NCBI GenBank assembly: GCA_948852375.1
Contig: CAQOYX010000040.1
Span: 1 to 14,333 of the forward strand
Direction: 5' to 3'
DNA length: 14,333 nucleotides
From: an uncultured Clostridia bacterium
GTDB lineage: Bacteria; Bacillota_A; Clostridia; TANB77; CAG-508
Below, piece by piece: positions 6,351 to 14,333 of the stretch (the first letter of the stretch is position 1; every line of letters starts with the position of its first letter). Under the pieces are notes generated by a model. The model was not told where the DNA came from, made no database searches, and saw nothing but the letters and a program-made list of their open reading frames with translations. The position numbers and the translations under genes are program-made.

Positions 6351-7489
6351 AAACAGTTAAATTAAGTGAAATTTGTGATATAAAAGCAGGAGGAACACCA
6401 TCAAGAGCTAAAAAAGAATATTGGTCAAATGCAACGATTTCTTGGTGTAAAATTAAAGATTTTACAGGAAAATATTTAGATAAAACTGAAGAAAAGATTA
6501 CAAGTATAGGACTAGAAAATTCTAGTGCAAAGCTATTTAAAAAAGGAACAATACTTTTTTCTATTTTTGCAACTATTGGAGAAGTTACAATACTTAAAAT
6601 AAATGCAACAACAAACCAAGCAATAGCAGGAATAGAAATAATATCAGAAGAAGTAGATGTTGATTATTTATATTATTATTTAAAAAATATGAAATCTAAT
6701 GTTCTAAAATTAAGTAGAGGAGTTGCACAAAATAATATTAATTTAGGTATTCTTAAAAATTTAGAAATAAAATTATATAAAGTTGAAAAACAAAGAAAAA
6801 TTGCTAATCAATTAGATAAAGTTCAAGAATTAATAGATTTGAACCAAGAGCAAATTAATTTATTAGATGAATTCATAAAAAGTAAGTTTATAGAAATGTT
6901 TGGAACTATAACATTTCCTAAATTTGTAAAAAGAAAATTGAAAGATATTAGTGTAGTAAAAACAGGAAATACACCATCAAGAAAAATCAAAGAATATTAT
7001 GGAGATTATATTGAATGGATAAAGTCAGATAATATTAATAATGATAATACTTATTTAACAAAAGCAGTGGAATATTTATCAGAAAAAGGAAAAGAAAAAG
7101 GTAGAGTTGCACCAATAAATTCTATTTTAGTTACTTGTATTGCAGGTAGTATTTCTTGTATTGGAAATGCAGGAATAAATAATAGAGAAGTTTGTTTTAA
7201 TCAACAAATAAATGCAATAATTCCAAAAGATGGTTTAAACTATTTATTTATGTATTATCAAATAATTAACAATAAAGAGTATATACAATCTTTTGTAAAT
7301 AAAAGTATGAAAGGTATGCTAAGCAAAGGAAAAATGGAAGAAATAGAGTTTATATTTCCATCATTAGAAATGCAAAATAAATTTGTTAAAATTGCAGAAG
7401 TAGCTGAAAATCAAAAACAAAAATATCAAACAAATTTAGAAGAAACACAAGAATTAATGGATACATTAATGAATAAATATTTTAATTAG
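6347..7489 (+). CDS. hsdS: Type I R-M specificity subunit HsdS
   Basis: DNA-recognition subunit that directs the HsdM and HsdR complex to a two-part target. 380 residues with the usual two-fold layout: recognition domain 1 (~1-155, beginning VKLSEICDIKAGGTPSRAKKEYWSN), a central helix (EKQRKIANQLDKVQELIDLNQEQINLLDEFIKSKF, ~157-190), recognition domain 2 (~197-350, beginning KLKDISVVKTGNTPSRKIKEYYGD) and a C-terminal helix (EMQNKFVKIAEVAENQKQKYQTNLEETQELMDTL). Both domains open with the same GxTPSR motif, showing the internal repeat. It starts with ATGA over the hsdM stop, with GGAGG inside hsdM at 6335-6339, so it is translationally coupled. The gene is intact, unlike its two partners. No invertible or spare hsdS copies are in the window. 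Confidence 0.95.
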   Translation: MKTVKLSEICDIKAGGTPSRAKKEYWSNATISWCKIKDFTGKYLDKTEEKITSIGLENSSAKLFKKGTILFSIFATIGEVTILKINATTNQAIAGIEIISEEVDVDYLYYYLKNMKSNVLKLSRGVAQNNINLGILKNLEIKLYKVEKQRKIANQLDKVQELIDLNQEQINLLDEFIKSKFIEMFGTITFPKFVKRKLKDISVVKTGNTPSRKIKEYYGDYIEWIKSDNINNDNTYLTKAVEYLSEKGKEKGRVAPINSILVTCIAGSISCIGNAGINNREVCFNQQINAIIPKDGLNYLFMYYQIINNKEYIQSFVNKSMKGMLSKGKMEEIEFIFPSLEMQNKFVKIAEVAENQKQKYQTNLEETQELMDTLMNKYFN

Positions 7490-7498
7490 GGGAAAAAT

Positions 7499-10400
7499 AT
7501 GTCAAATTTTGAATTTTTAAATAAAAACAAGTCATTTAAAAGTTTTTCAAAGGCTTGTATAGAAGCAGAAAATGAATTAAAAATAAATACAGTAAGTTGT
7601 GTAATGCTTAGTAAAAAAGCGTTAGAATTGGCTGTTAAGTGGTTATATGCAAATGATAAATTATTTATAATGCCTTATCAAAGTAATTTATCTGCATTAA
7701 TACATACAATAACTTTTAAAAATATAGTAAATGAAGGTGTAAGAAAAGAAATAGGATTTATAGTAAAAAAAGGTAATTTTGTTGTGCATAGCCATTGTAA
7801 AGTTACAAGAGATGAAGCAATTGTAGTATTAAAATGTTTATTTGATTTTATGAAATGGATTTACTTTACTTATGACAAGAACTATGAAGAGGTAGAATTT
7901 GATGTTAGTGTATTAGAGCAAGGAGAAAATGAAAATCTAAAACAAACAGATAGAGAAAAGTTAGAAAAAGAATTAGAAGAACAGACAAAGAAATTAGAAG
8001 AAACATTAAGAGAAAATGAAGAATTAAGAAAACAACTAACAAAAGCAAGAGAAGAAAAGTCAGAAAGTAAAGAATTTGTTATAAAAGATTTATCAGAATA
8101 TGAAACAAGAAAAAAGTTTATAGATTTAGAACTACAAATTGCAGGTTGGGATTTTTCAGAGAATATGACAAAAGAATTAGAGGTTTACGGAATGAAAAAT
8201 GCTCAAGGTATAGGATATGTAGATTATGTATTATTTGGAAAGAATGGATTGCCTTTAGCAGTAGTTGAAGCAAAAAGAACTAGTAAAAATGCTCGCGTTG
8301 GAAAACAACAAGCTAGTCTTTATGCAGATTGTTTAGAACAAAAATACGGACAAAGACCTGTTATTTATTATACAAATGGTATTGAAATTTATATGTGGGA
8401 TAATTTAGATTATCCAGAAAGAAGAGTTTCAGGATTCTATACACAAGATGAATTACAAAGATTAGTAAATAGAAGAAAATCAAAACAAAGTTTAGAGCAT
8501 ATATTTATAGATACCAATATAACTGATAGACCATATCAATTAGAAGGAATTAAAAGAGTATGTGAATCTTACGATAATAAACACAGAAAAGCTTTATTAG
8601 TTATGGCAACAGGAACAGGAAAAACAAGGACAGCAATTTCTATTGCCAAAGTATTAACAGGAAAAGGTTGGGTACAAAATATATTATTTTTAGCAGATAG
8701 AACGGAATTAGTAAAACAAGCAAAAAAGAATTTTGTTAAGTTACTACCAGATATGTCTTGTTGTAATTTACTAGATACAAAAGATAATCCAGAAGATTCA
8801 AGAGTCGTATTTTGTACTTATCAAACAATGATGAATAGTATAGATAGTATAAAATGCAAAGATGGTAAAAAACTATTTACACCAGGACATTTTGACTTGA
8901 TAATTATTGATGAAGCACACAGAAGTATATACAAAAAATATCAGACAATATTTGAATATTTTGATGGATTATTAGTAGGATTAACAGCTACACCAAGAAA
9001 TGATGTAGATAAAAATACATATAATTTTTTTGAACTAGAAAATAATGTACCTACATTTGCATATGAATATGAAGAAGCAATTAAAGATGGATACTTAGTA
9101 GACTACCACAATATAAAGGCAACAACGAAGTTTATTGAAAGAGGAATCAAATATAGTGAACTAAAAGAGGAAGAAAAAGAAGAATATGAAAACTTATTTG
9201 AAGAAGATGAGACTGTACCAGAAGAAATAGGTTCTTCTGCAATTAATTCCTGGCTATTCAATAAAGACACTATAAAGAAAATATTAGAAACCTTAATGGA
9301 AAAAGGATTAAAAGTTGAGGGTGGAGATAAAATACGGAAAAACGATTATTTTTGCAAAAAATCATAATCACGCAGAAGAAATTGAAAAAGTATTTAATTC
9401 TTTATATCCACAATATAAAGGAGAATTTGCAAGAGTTATTGATAATAAAGTAAACTATGCAGATACACTAATTGAAACATTTGAAAATCCTAAAAAACTA
9501 CCACAAATATCAATTTCAGTAGATATGCTAGATACAGGAATAGATGTACCAGAAATTTTAAATCTAGTTTTCTTTAAACCTGTAAAGTCAAAAATTAAGT
9601 TTTGGCAAATGATTGGTAGAGGTACAAGGTTATGTAATAATTTATTTGGAGAAGGGATTCATAAAGATAAATTTTACATATTTGATTGTTGTGCAAACTT
9701 TGAATATTTTGAAGAAAATGCAAAAGGAATAGAAACAGGAACGCAAGAAGGATTAACAGAAAAAATATTTAATGAAAAATTGGACTTGATTATAGAATTG
9801 CAAAACTTAGATTATCAAGAAAATCAAGAGTTTGTAACATATAGAGAAGAATTAGTACAAGAATTTATAACAGCAATTAATAATCTGAATGAAGAAAGCT
9901 TTATTGTAAAATCAAAGAAAAAGTACATAGAAGATTTTTCAAATATAGATAAATGGAAATGTATAACAATTATTGATAAAAATATTATAAAAGAACACCT
10001 AACACCAATATTTGTAGTAACAGATCTTGATGAGTCAGCAAAAAGATTTGATAATTTACTTTATTCATTGCAGATTAGAAAGATGAAAAAATTAAATTAT
10101 CATATTCAAGTAAATAGCATAATAAGTTTAATGGAAAATTTAAAAGATTTAGGAACAATAGATAAGATAAAAGAAAAAGCAAATTTAATAAAAACAGTAT
10201 CAAATGAAGAATATTGGAATAGAGCAACATTTTTTGATGTAGAAAATGTAAGGAAAGAAATAAGAGATTTAATTAAGTTTATTGAAAATCCACCTAGAAA
10301 AATATGGAATATAGATATAGAAGATACTTTAAAAATAGATGAAGTAAAAATTGATTTAAAGGGAAATAATTTTGAAGATTATAAAAGAAAAGTCAAGAAG

Positions 10401-10838
10401 TTTTTAGATGGAAATATGGATAATATGGTAATCTACAAAATTAAACATAATGAAAAACTAACCGAATTAGAAAAACAAGATTTAGAAAGAATTATGTTTG
10501 AAGAGTTAGGAAATAATAAAGATTTTGTAAATAATTTTGGAAATTCAAATGTAGTACAAGTTGTTAGAAAATTAGTAGGATTAGATAAAGAAACAACCAA
10601 TCAAATATTTTCAAAATATATAAATGACAATAAATTAAATAGCAAACAAATTGAATTTGTAAAAGTATTAAAACAATATCTTATTGTAAATGGAATTATT
10701 AGTTTAGATAGATTAAAAGAACAACCATTTAGCACAATAGGTTCAATATCAGAAATTTTTAAAGATAATATTAATACTTTTAATGAAATAAAAGAAGATA
10801 TAGAGATAATTAATAATAACACAATAAAATTTGCTTAA
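7499..10838 (+). pseudogene. hsdR: Type I R-M restriction/translocase subunit HsdR, split by a one-base frameshift
   Basis: Motor-nuclease subunit that translocates DNA with ATP and cuts it. The joined protein is 1112 residues, normal for the family. Seen in order: a DUF4145-like N-terminal domain (~20-125), a charged coiled coil (~145-190), a PD-(D/E)xK nuclease (Asp242, ExK at 257-259 in VVEAKR), helicase Walker A ATGTGKT (370-376), DEAH (471-474) and TATP (496-499), then after the break motif V (LDTGIDVP), motif VI (QMIGRGTRL) and a long C-terminal region. The 0 frame runs ...GGDKI-R-K-N-D-Y-F-C-K-K-S-stop (9365-9367). Skipping C9335 gives GGDKIGKTIIFAKNHNHAEEI, a strongly conserved HsdR segment. 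AGGGG precedes the ATG, and hsdS ends 9 bp before. A terminator follows at 10934. Without correction no helicase C-domain is made. Confidence 0.92.
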
Positions 10839-10853
10839 TGTATAACAATAATG

Positions 10854-10885
10854 TTTTGCAAAAACCGTGCAAAATACTGCAGTAT
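10854..10885. repeat. Pair of adjacent short palindromes after hsdR
   Basis: TTTTGCA (10854-10860) and TGCAAAA (10868-10874) form a 7-bp inverted repeat, followed directly by the perfect 12-bp palindrome ATACTGCAGTAT (10874-10885). They may be a protein-binding site or part of the 3' untranslated region. No T-run follows, so they are not a terminator. Confidence 0.3.
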
Positions 10886-10933
10886 ACATACCATTTTTTA
10901 TATAATATATTTCTATTATCAAATATTATTTTT

Positions 10934-10966
10934 AGCAGAAGCCAGAAAAACTGACTTCTGCTTTTT
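10934..10966 (+). terminator. Strong rho-independent terminator of the hsd operon
   Basis: AGCAGAAG-C-CAG (10934-10945), loop AAAAA, CTG-A-CTTCTGCT (10951-10962), then TTTT (10963-10966). It has a 12-bp stem with one mismatch and is the most GC-rich hairpin in the element. It ends the hsdMSR transcript and isolates the recombinase module. Confidence 0.85.
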
Positions 10967-11048
10967 AATGCATGTAAATATAATATTTGCTTAGGTTTTA
11001 TGCATAAACTTATCTCAAAAAAATACTTATTTAAAGAGGTGTATGTAT

Positions 11049-11162
11049 ATGGAAAAAGTAAAATATAACATTAAAATTGAATATGCAAATCAAGATTTAA
11101 AAAATATCATATTACAAATATTTGAGGAATACTGTGCAAATCAAATTACTTCTAAAAATTAG
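11049..11162 (+). CDS. Small ORF (37 aa) upstream of recombinase 2
   Basis: A 37-residue ORF, MEKVKYNIKIEYANQDLKNI and onwards, ending TSKN. AGAGGT (11035-11040) lies 8 nt before the ATG, good support for translation. It ends about 80 bp before the recombinase. It mirrors the 42-residue ORF in front of recombinase 1: both are short, have a beta-like start (NIKIEY / NFNVIEK) followed by an acidic-L/I-K helix, and precede a TTG-started large serine recombinase. Similarity is too weak to prove homology. Function unknown; a recombination directionality factor or regulator would fit the position. Confidence 0.55.
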   Translation: MEKVKYNIKIEYANQDLKNIILQIFEEYCANQITSKN

Positions 11163-11181
11163 TATAACCATTTACAATTAA

Positions 11182-11225
11182 TATAACTTTAGTTATAATT
11201 CCAACAGATGAATGGTTGTATAACT
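11182..11225 (+). promoter_or_regulatory. Repeated TATAACT motifs before recombinase 2
   Basis: TATAACT-TT-AGTTATA (11182-11197) is an exact inverted repeat. A further GTATAACT lies at 11218-11225, eight bases before the AAGGAGG. An AACCATT/AATGGTT pair also flanks the region. The same word brackets the ribosome site of recombinase 1. This suggests a common operator or RNA hairpin limiting recombinase synthesis; unproven. Confidence 0.4.
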
Positions 11226-11244
11226 TTAAGAGAAGGAGGCAAGA

Positions 11245-12867
11245 TTGAACAAAGTAGACAACATAAATAGCAAACATTTCTATGTTGCATTATATGAACG
11301 ACTTTCAAAAGATGATAATGATGGAAAAAAAGAAAGCGAAAGTATAAAAAACCAACAAAAAATATTAACACAGTACATAGAGGATTTACAATTAAGAGAA
11401 CCACAAAATACCTTTGAAATAATTGATCATTATCCTGATGATGGTTATACAGGAACAAATTTTAATAGACCACATTTTATAAGAATGATACAAGATATAG
11501 AACATGGCATTGTGAATATGGTAGTTGTAAAAGATTTATCAAGACTAGGACGTAATACAAATATGGTTTTAAGATACTATCAAGAATATTTCCCATTAAA
11601 AAAAGTTAGATTTATAACAGCAACACAAGATAATATAGATACCTATTACAATGAAGATGATGATTTAGTATCATTTAAAGCAGTAATAAGTGAATTGTAT
11701 CCCAAAGAAACATCAAGAAAAATAAAAGCAGTAAAAATTGCAAAAGCAAAACAAGGATTGTTTCAAGGAAATACAGCTCCCTATGGATATAAAAAAAGCC
11801 AAGATAATAAGAATAAATTAGTTATAGATAAAGAGGTTTCGTGGGTAATAGAAGAAATTTTTAATAAATACTCAAAAGGTTATACTAGAACCGAAATTGT
11901 AAAAAGTTTAAATGATAGAAAAATTATGCCACCAAGAGAATATCTAAAAGTAAAAGGTGTAAAATCGAATAACAAAGGTTGGACCGAAGTTACTATTACT
12001 AGAATAATTGGTAATCCAGTATATATAGGAACAATGGTAGGAGCAAAAACAGTAAAACCTAATTTTAGGAGAAAAGAAAGAATATTAAATCCAATAGACA
12101 AGCAAGTAATTATAGAAAATACACATATGCCAATTATTGATATAGAAACATTTAATAAATGCCAAACTTTGAAAGATAAGTTCAAAAACAATCGAAATAG
12201 GAAGTATGATGATATCTTAAAAGGATTAGTATTTTGTAAAGAATGTGGAAATATATCAACATTAAAACACAAGGAAAAAACTGCAAAAAATGGTATATGT
12301 GAAATCAATTCTTATATATGTTCAGAAGCAAACAAAGGAAGTAATAAAAAGTGTAATAATACGAAATCAATAAGTAGTAAAAAACTATATAATATAATTA
12401 TACCTATTATAGAAAATGAGTGTAAAAGCATTTATATAAATGATAACGATATAAAAAGTGTAATGGCAAGTATAGAGAAAAACATAAATTCAGAATGTAT
12501 AAGGTTAGAAAATAGAAAAAATTTATTAAAGAAAAAGACTGAAAAGCTATATGAACATATAAAAATTGCATATAATGATAAATTAGAATCAAAAATAGAT
12601 GATGAAATGTTTGTATCTATAAAAGAAAAAAAAGAAAATGAAATTCAAAATTACAAAAAGCAAATTTATGAAATAGAGGGGCAAATTGAAATAGAAAAGT
12701 CAAAACATACAATAAACTATAATCAAATCAAAAAGCTATTTGAGGAGTTTTTGAACACAGAAAAGATAACAAAGCAAGTATTAAATAAATTAATAGATAA
12801 AATCGAATTGGACAGTAATCGAAACATAAATTTAAAACTGGTATTTTCAAATATAAATAATAAATAA
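11245..12867 (+). CDS. Large serine recombinase 2, integrase of the element
   Basis: TnpX/TndX-like large serine recombinase of 540 residues, predicted to insert and excise this element. The TTG start has AAGGAGG five nt upstream. Seen: a resolvase domain with the motif ALYERLS (catalytic Ser21), ESESIKNQQKI, DDGYTGTNFNRPHF and VVVKDLSRLGRNTNMV (arginines of the active site); a recombinase domain (~160-270: GNTAPYGYKKSQDNKNKL ... NPVYIGTMVGAKTVKP); a zinc ribbon (FCKECGN ... Cys in ICSE and KKCN, ~330-375); and a long C-terminal coiled coil (~400-500) that in this class controls synapsis and direction. It reads outward and stops 20 bp before the attR core, the usual place for such integrases. 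The gene is intact, so the element may be mobile. Different in sequence from recombinase 1. Confidence 0.96.
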   Translation: MNKVDNINSKHFYVALYERLSKDDNDGKKESESIKNQQKILTQYIEDLQLREPQNTFEIIDHYPDDGYTGTNFNRPHFIRMIQDIEHGIVNMVVVKDLSRLGRNTNMVLRYYQEYFPLKKVRFITATQDNIDTYYNEDDDLVSFKAVISELYPKETSRKIKAVKIAKAKQGLFQGNTAPYGYKKSQDNKNKLVIDKEVSWVIEEIFNKYSKGYTRTEIVKSLNDRKIMPPREYLKVKGVKSNNKGWTEVTITRIIGNPVYIGTMVGAKTVKPNFRRKERILNPIDKQVIIENTHMPIIDIETFNKCQTLKDKFKNNRNRKYDDILKGLVFCKECGNISTLKHKEKTAKNGICEINSYICSEANKGSNKKCNNTKSISSKKLYNIIIPIIENECKSIYINDNDIKSVMASIEKNINSECIRLENRKNLLKKKTEKLYEHIKIAYNDKLESKIDDEMFVSIKEKKENEIQNYKKQIYEIEGQIEIEKSKHTINYNQIKKLFEEFLNTEKITKQVLNKLIDKIELDSNRNINLKLVFSNINNK

Positions 12868-12875
12868 AAAGGATT

Positions 12876-12911
12876 CCTTATCATTATAGCATCATATATT
12901 GCAGCAAAAGG
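12876..12911 (+). other. attR, right junction of the integrative element
   Basis: The left arm CCTTATCATTATAGCATCAT (12876-12895) is the inverse complement, with one mismatch, of the arm at 2510-2529. The right half (12896-12911) is cotJC. The core AGCATCATAT is at 12888-12897. The two outer halves give an attB with CCTTTT ... AAAAGG symmetry around the same central point. Confidence 0.88.
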
Positions 12912-13221
12912 TGACCCAATAGCAAATTTACAAGAAGACTTAGCAGCAGAACAAAAAGCAAGAGCAACTTATGAAAAATTAATCGACCTATGTAAAGATG
13001 ATCCAGATGTAATAGAACCACTACGTTTCTTAAGACAAAGAGAAATAGTCCACTTCCAAAGATTTGGTGAAGCATTACGTGGAGTACAAGATAAATTAGC
13101 TAACAAAAGATTTTATATAAATGATTGTAATATAGATAAAAATAATGGATGTTGTTTAAAAGAATTTAATAGTGTAAACAATTATAGTGTTTGTGACAGT
13201 GTATGTAACTGTAATAGGTAA
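12889..13221 (+). pseudogene. cotJC: cotJC-type spore coat gene, 3' part right of the element
   Basis: The frame from the junction reads A-S-Y-I-A-A-K-G-D-P-I-A-N-L, then EDLAAEQKARATYEKLIDL, DDPDVIEPLRFLRQREIVHFQRFGEALR: the C-terminal half of CotJC/manganese-catalase-like coat proteins, including the Glu (AAEQKA) and His (REIVHFQRF) typical of metal ligands in this fold. It has no start codon or ribosome site of its own and continues the frame broken at 2511. After residue ~75 of the fragment comes an unusual tail with six Cys (NDCN, GCC, VCD, VCN, NCN) ending at TAA 13219-13221. CotJC is made in the mother cell late in sporulation; this copy can only be whole if the element is excised and the missing 5' part is also restored. 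Confidence 0.85.
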
Positions 13222-13257
13222 ATTTACAAAAAGTATTTAACCCATAAAATAACACTA

Positions 13258-14256
13258 TTACACAATATATTCAATTGTATTATTAGGAAAAAATTTATGA
13301 ATATTATCAATAAAAAAATTTTTTCCTTCTTCTCTAATATCATTTTTATACCAATACTTTCCTCTGCCTCTTCCTGTCATTTTATCTTTATCATATAATT
13401 TTATAGCATTTGGAAATGCTTCTTCATTTATTTTAGTGTGTACATAGCTGTATGTCATAAATATTACTTCAAAAAACACATCATCTTTTACTTTTTTAGA
13501 CAATTCTAAATTTAATTTTTTAATTAAGTCTAAGTATAGACTTTTCCAATTATCAATAAATATAACTGGTGCAATTAAAATACCTACATTATAACCTGCA
13601 TCTTTTAATTTGTTTATTGCTTGAATTCTGTTAGATAAATTTGATGTGCCAAATTCCACTTTATTAATAATTTCACTAGGATTAACACTTATTCGTATTG
13701 TAATCTTACCTTTATGGTTAAGTGGTAAAATATCATCTACCATATCAAATTTTGTAGGTAATGTTAAAAATCCATTATTAACATTTGTAAAATTCTCGAT
13801 AGTCCATTTTAGATTTCCAGTAATAGAGTTTTCTAAAATTAAATCACTATTACTTCCGATTTCAAATACCATTTTTTTATCAGATTTATTAGCTGTTTTT
13901 ATTATTTTTTCTAGCATTTCTTCTCTGTTTACAAACAAACGTAAATATGCACATTTATTATAATTACATACCAAGTAGCAATACATACATGAGGCTGTAC
14001 AGCCTGAAGATGTATAAGGCACTAAAAAATCAGATGTTTTATGGTTTGGTATAAATTTATGTGTTTTTCTTGTACCAATAATTAAATTTCTTTTCATGTA
14101 TGGAAATTCCTTATTTGATTTTGTTCTCATTTCTTCAATATTATTATGATTTTCGATTTCTATTTTAGGAATTTCTTTGTACTTTTCCATTAGTTCTTTT
14201 CCTAATTTATAATTAATAATATCTCTTTCAAAATAAATAGTTTCAGGTTTAAACAT
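13258..14256 (-). CDS. splB: Spore photoproduct lyase (radical SAM)
   Basis: DNA repair enzyme that reverses the UV spore photoproduct thymine dimer during germination. It is 332 residues from the ATG at 14256-14254, preferred over an ATG 11 codons upstream because GGAGG (14265-14269) lies 8 nt before it. Seen: the radical SAM cluster motif SGCTASCMYCYL (Cys86, Cys90, Cys93), the segment KCAYLRLFVNREEM, IRISVNPSEIINKVEFGTSNL, and the C-terminal EEAFPNAIKLYDKDKMTGRGRGKYWYK typical of clostridial SPL. The position I align with the hydrogen-donor Cys of Bacillus SPL appears as Ser (in FEIGSNSD, ~residue 135), though other Cys occur nearby at ~97 and ~102. The gene is intact, convergent with the cotJC remnant, 36 bp apart, and probably chromosomal. 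Confidence 0.92.
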   Translation of the reverse strand: MFKPETIYFERDIINYKLGKELMEKYKEIPKIEIENHNNIEEMRTKSNKEFPYMKRNLIIGTRKTHKFIPNHKTSDFLVPYTSSGCTASCMYCYLVCNYNKCAYLRLFVNREEMLEKIIKTANKSDKKMVFEIGSNSDLILENSITGNLKWTIENFTNVNNGFLTLPTKFDMVDDILPLNHKGKITIRISVNPSEIINKVEFGTSNLSNRIQAINKLKDAGYNVGILIAPVIFIDNWKSLYLDLIKKLNLELSKKVKDDVFFEVIFMTYSYVHTKINEEAFPNAIKLYDKDKMTGRGRGKYWYKNDIREEGKNFFIDNIHKFFPNNTIEYIV

Positions 14257-14291
14257 ATAGTTATCCTCCATTAAAAGTATTTTACCCAAAT

Positions 14292-14320
14292 ATAGTATAA
14301 ATATTAATTAACATTTTCAA
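14292..14320 (-). promoter_or_regulatory. splB: Possible promoter of splB
   Basis: On the minus strand: TTGAAA (14320-14315), 17-bp spacer, TACTAT (14297-14292), 36 bp before the start. The form is vegetative-like; no clear sigma-G boxes were found in the 77 bp available. Confidence 0.4.
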
Positions 14321-14333
14321 ATAATTTTTTAAT

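Larger units (their letters stand above)
2502..12897 (+). mobile_element. Integrative element with serine recombinase and type I R-M cargo
   Basis: The unit is 10,386 bp from core to core. It is delimited by a direct 10-bp repeat and by 20-bp inverted terminal arms (19 of 20 match), and it splits cotJC so that removing it joins the two coat gene pieces in frame. Contents left to right: broken tandem winged-helix gene, RhuM-family gene, MNT-type nucleotidyltransferase, possible small structured RNA, hsdM-hsdS-hsdR, a 37-residue ORF and the large serine recombinase reading outward and ending next to attR. No conjugation, relaxase, capsid or packaging genes are present, so it can presumably move only by its own recombinase and with outside help for transfer between cells. 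All genes read in the direction of cotJC. Confidence 0.88.

Noticed and set aside
6347..7489. Phase-variable hsdS by inversion
   Set aside because: Only one hsdS copy and no inverted partner or invertase-type repeat nearby; both recombinases are large integrase types tied to att sites.
12884..13075. 63-codon leucine-rich ORF on the - strand
   Set aside because: Antisense of the clear cotJC 3' fragment; no start signal.
13646..13963. 105-codon membrane-like ORF on the + strand
   Set aside because: Antisense shadow of the spore photoproduct lyase gene.
1..14333. CRISPR array, tRNA or rRNA genes
   Set aside because: No regularly spaced repeats and no tRNA/rRNA-like segments were seen; the element targets a protein gene, not a tRNA.

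Overview
The window is very AT-rich and suggests a spore-forming, low-GC Firmicute of the class Clostridia. The coding genes use mostly A/T-ending codons, the Shine-Dalgarno sites are strong GGAGG types, and two spore genes are present: a cotJC-type spore coat/manganese-catalase-like gene and a spore photoproduct lyase. I cannot name the species.

Layout. Positions 1-1175 (minus strand) hold a large serine recombinase cut off by the window edge, preceded by a 42-codon ORF. Positions 1286-2060 hold a perfect sigma-A-type promoter and an unrecognised 218-residue protein whose base composition is clearly less AT-rich than the rest. Positions 2061-2433 hold a decayed IS3-type orfA remnant and AT-rich sequence. 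Positions 2434-2511 hold a short piece of cotJC. A 10,386-bp integrative element follows and ends at about 12,897, after which the 3' part of cotJC resumes in frame (to 13,221). A convergent spore photoproduct lyase gene closes the window.

The integrative element has its own large serine recombinase at its right end, stopping 20 bp before the right junction. Both junctions share the 10-bp core AGCATCATAT. Joining the two inner arms rebuilds a 40-bp attP that is an almost perfect palindrome, and joining the two outer arms rebuilds an uninterrupted cotJC reading frame. The cargo is a tandem winged-helix replication/regulatory-type gene broken by two stop codons, a RhuM-family gene, an orphan MNT-type nucleotidyltransferase, a possible structured RNA, and a type I restriction-modification operon (hsdM-hsdS-hsdR). 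The element is therefore best seen as a small mobile defence cassette.

The most unusual observation is in the restriction-modification operon. hsdM and hsdR are each split by one extra C in near-identical contexts (AT[T/A]-C-GGAAA), and in each case dropping that C restores a Gly codon and the family reading frame. The extra base creates an in-frame CGG codon. By eye, those two are the only in-frame CGG codons in the element. This could be inactivation, a sequencing artefact, or a shared +1 recoding signal. A second point of interest is that cotJC may have been interrupted twice, because its 5' part is already missing upstream of the element and another recombinase lies to the left.
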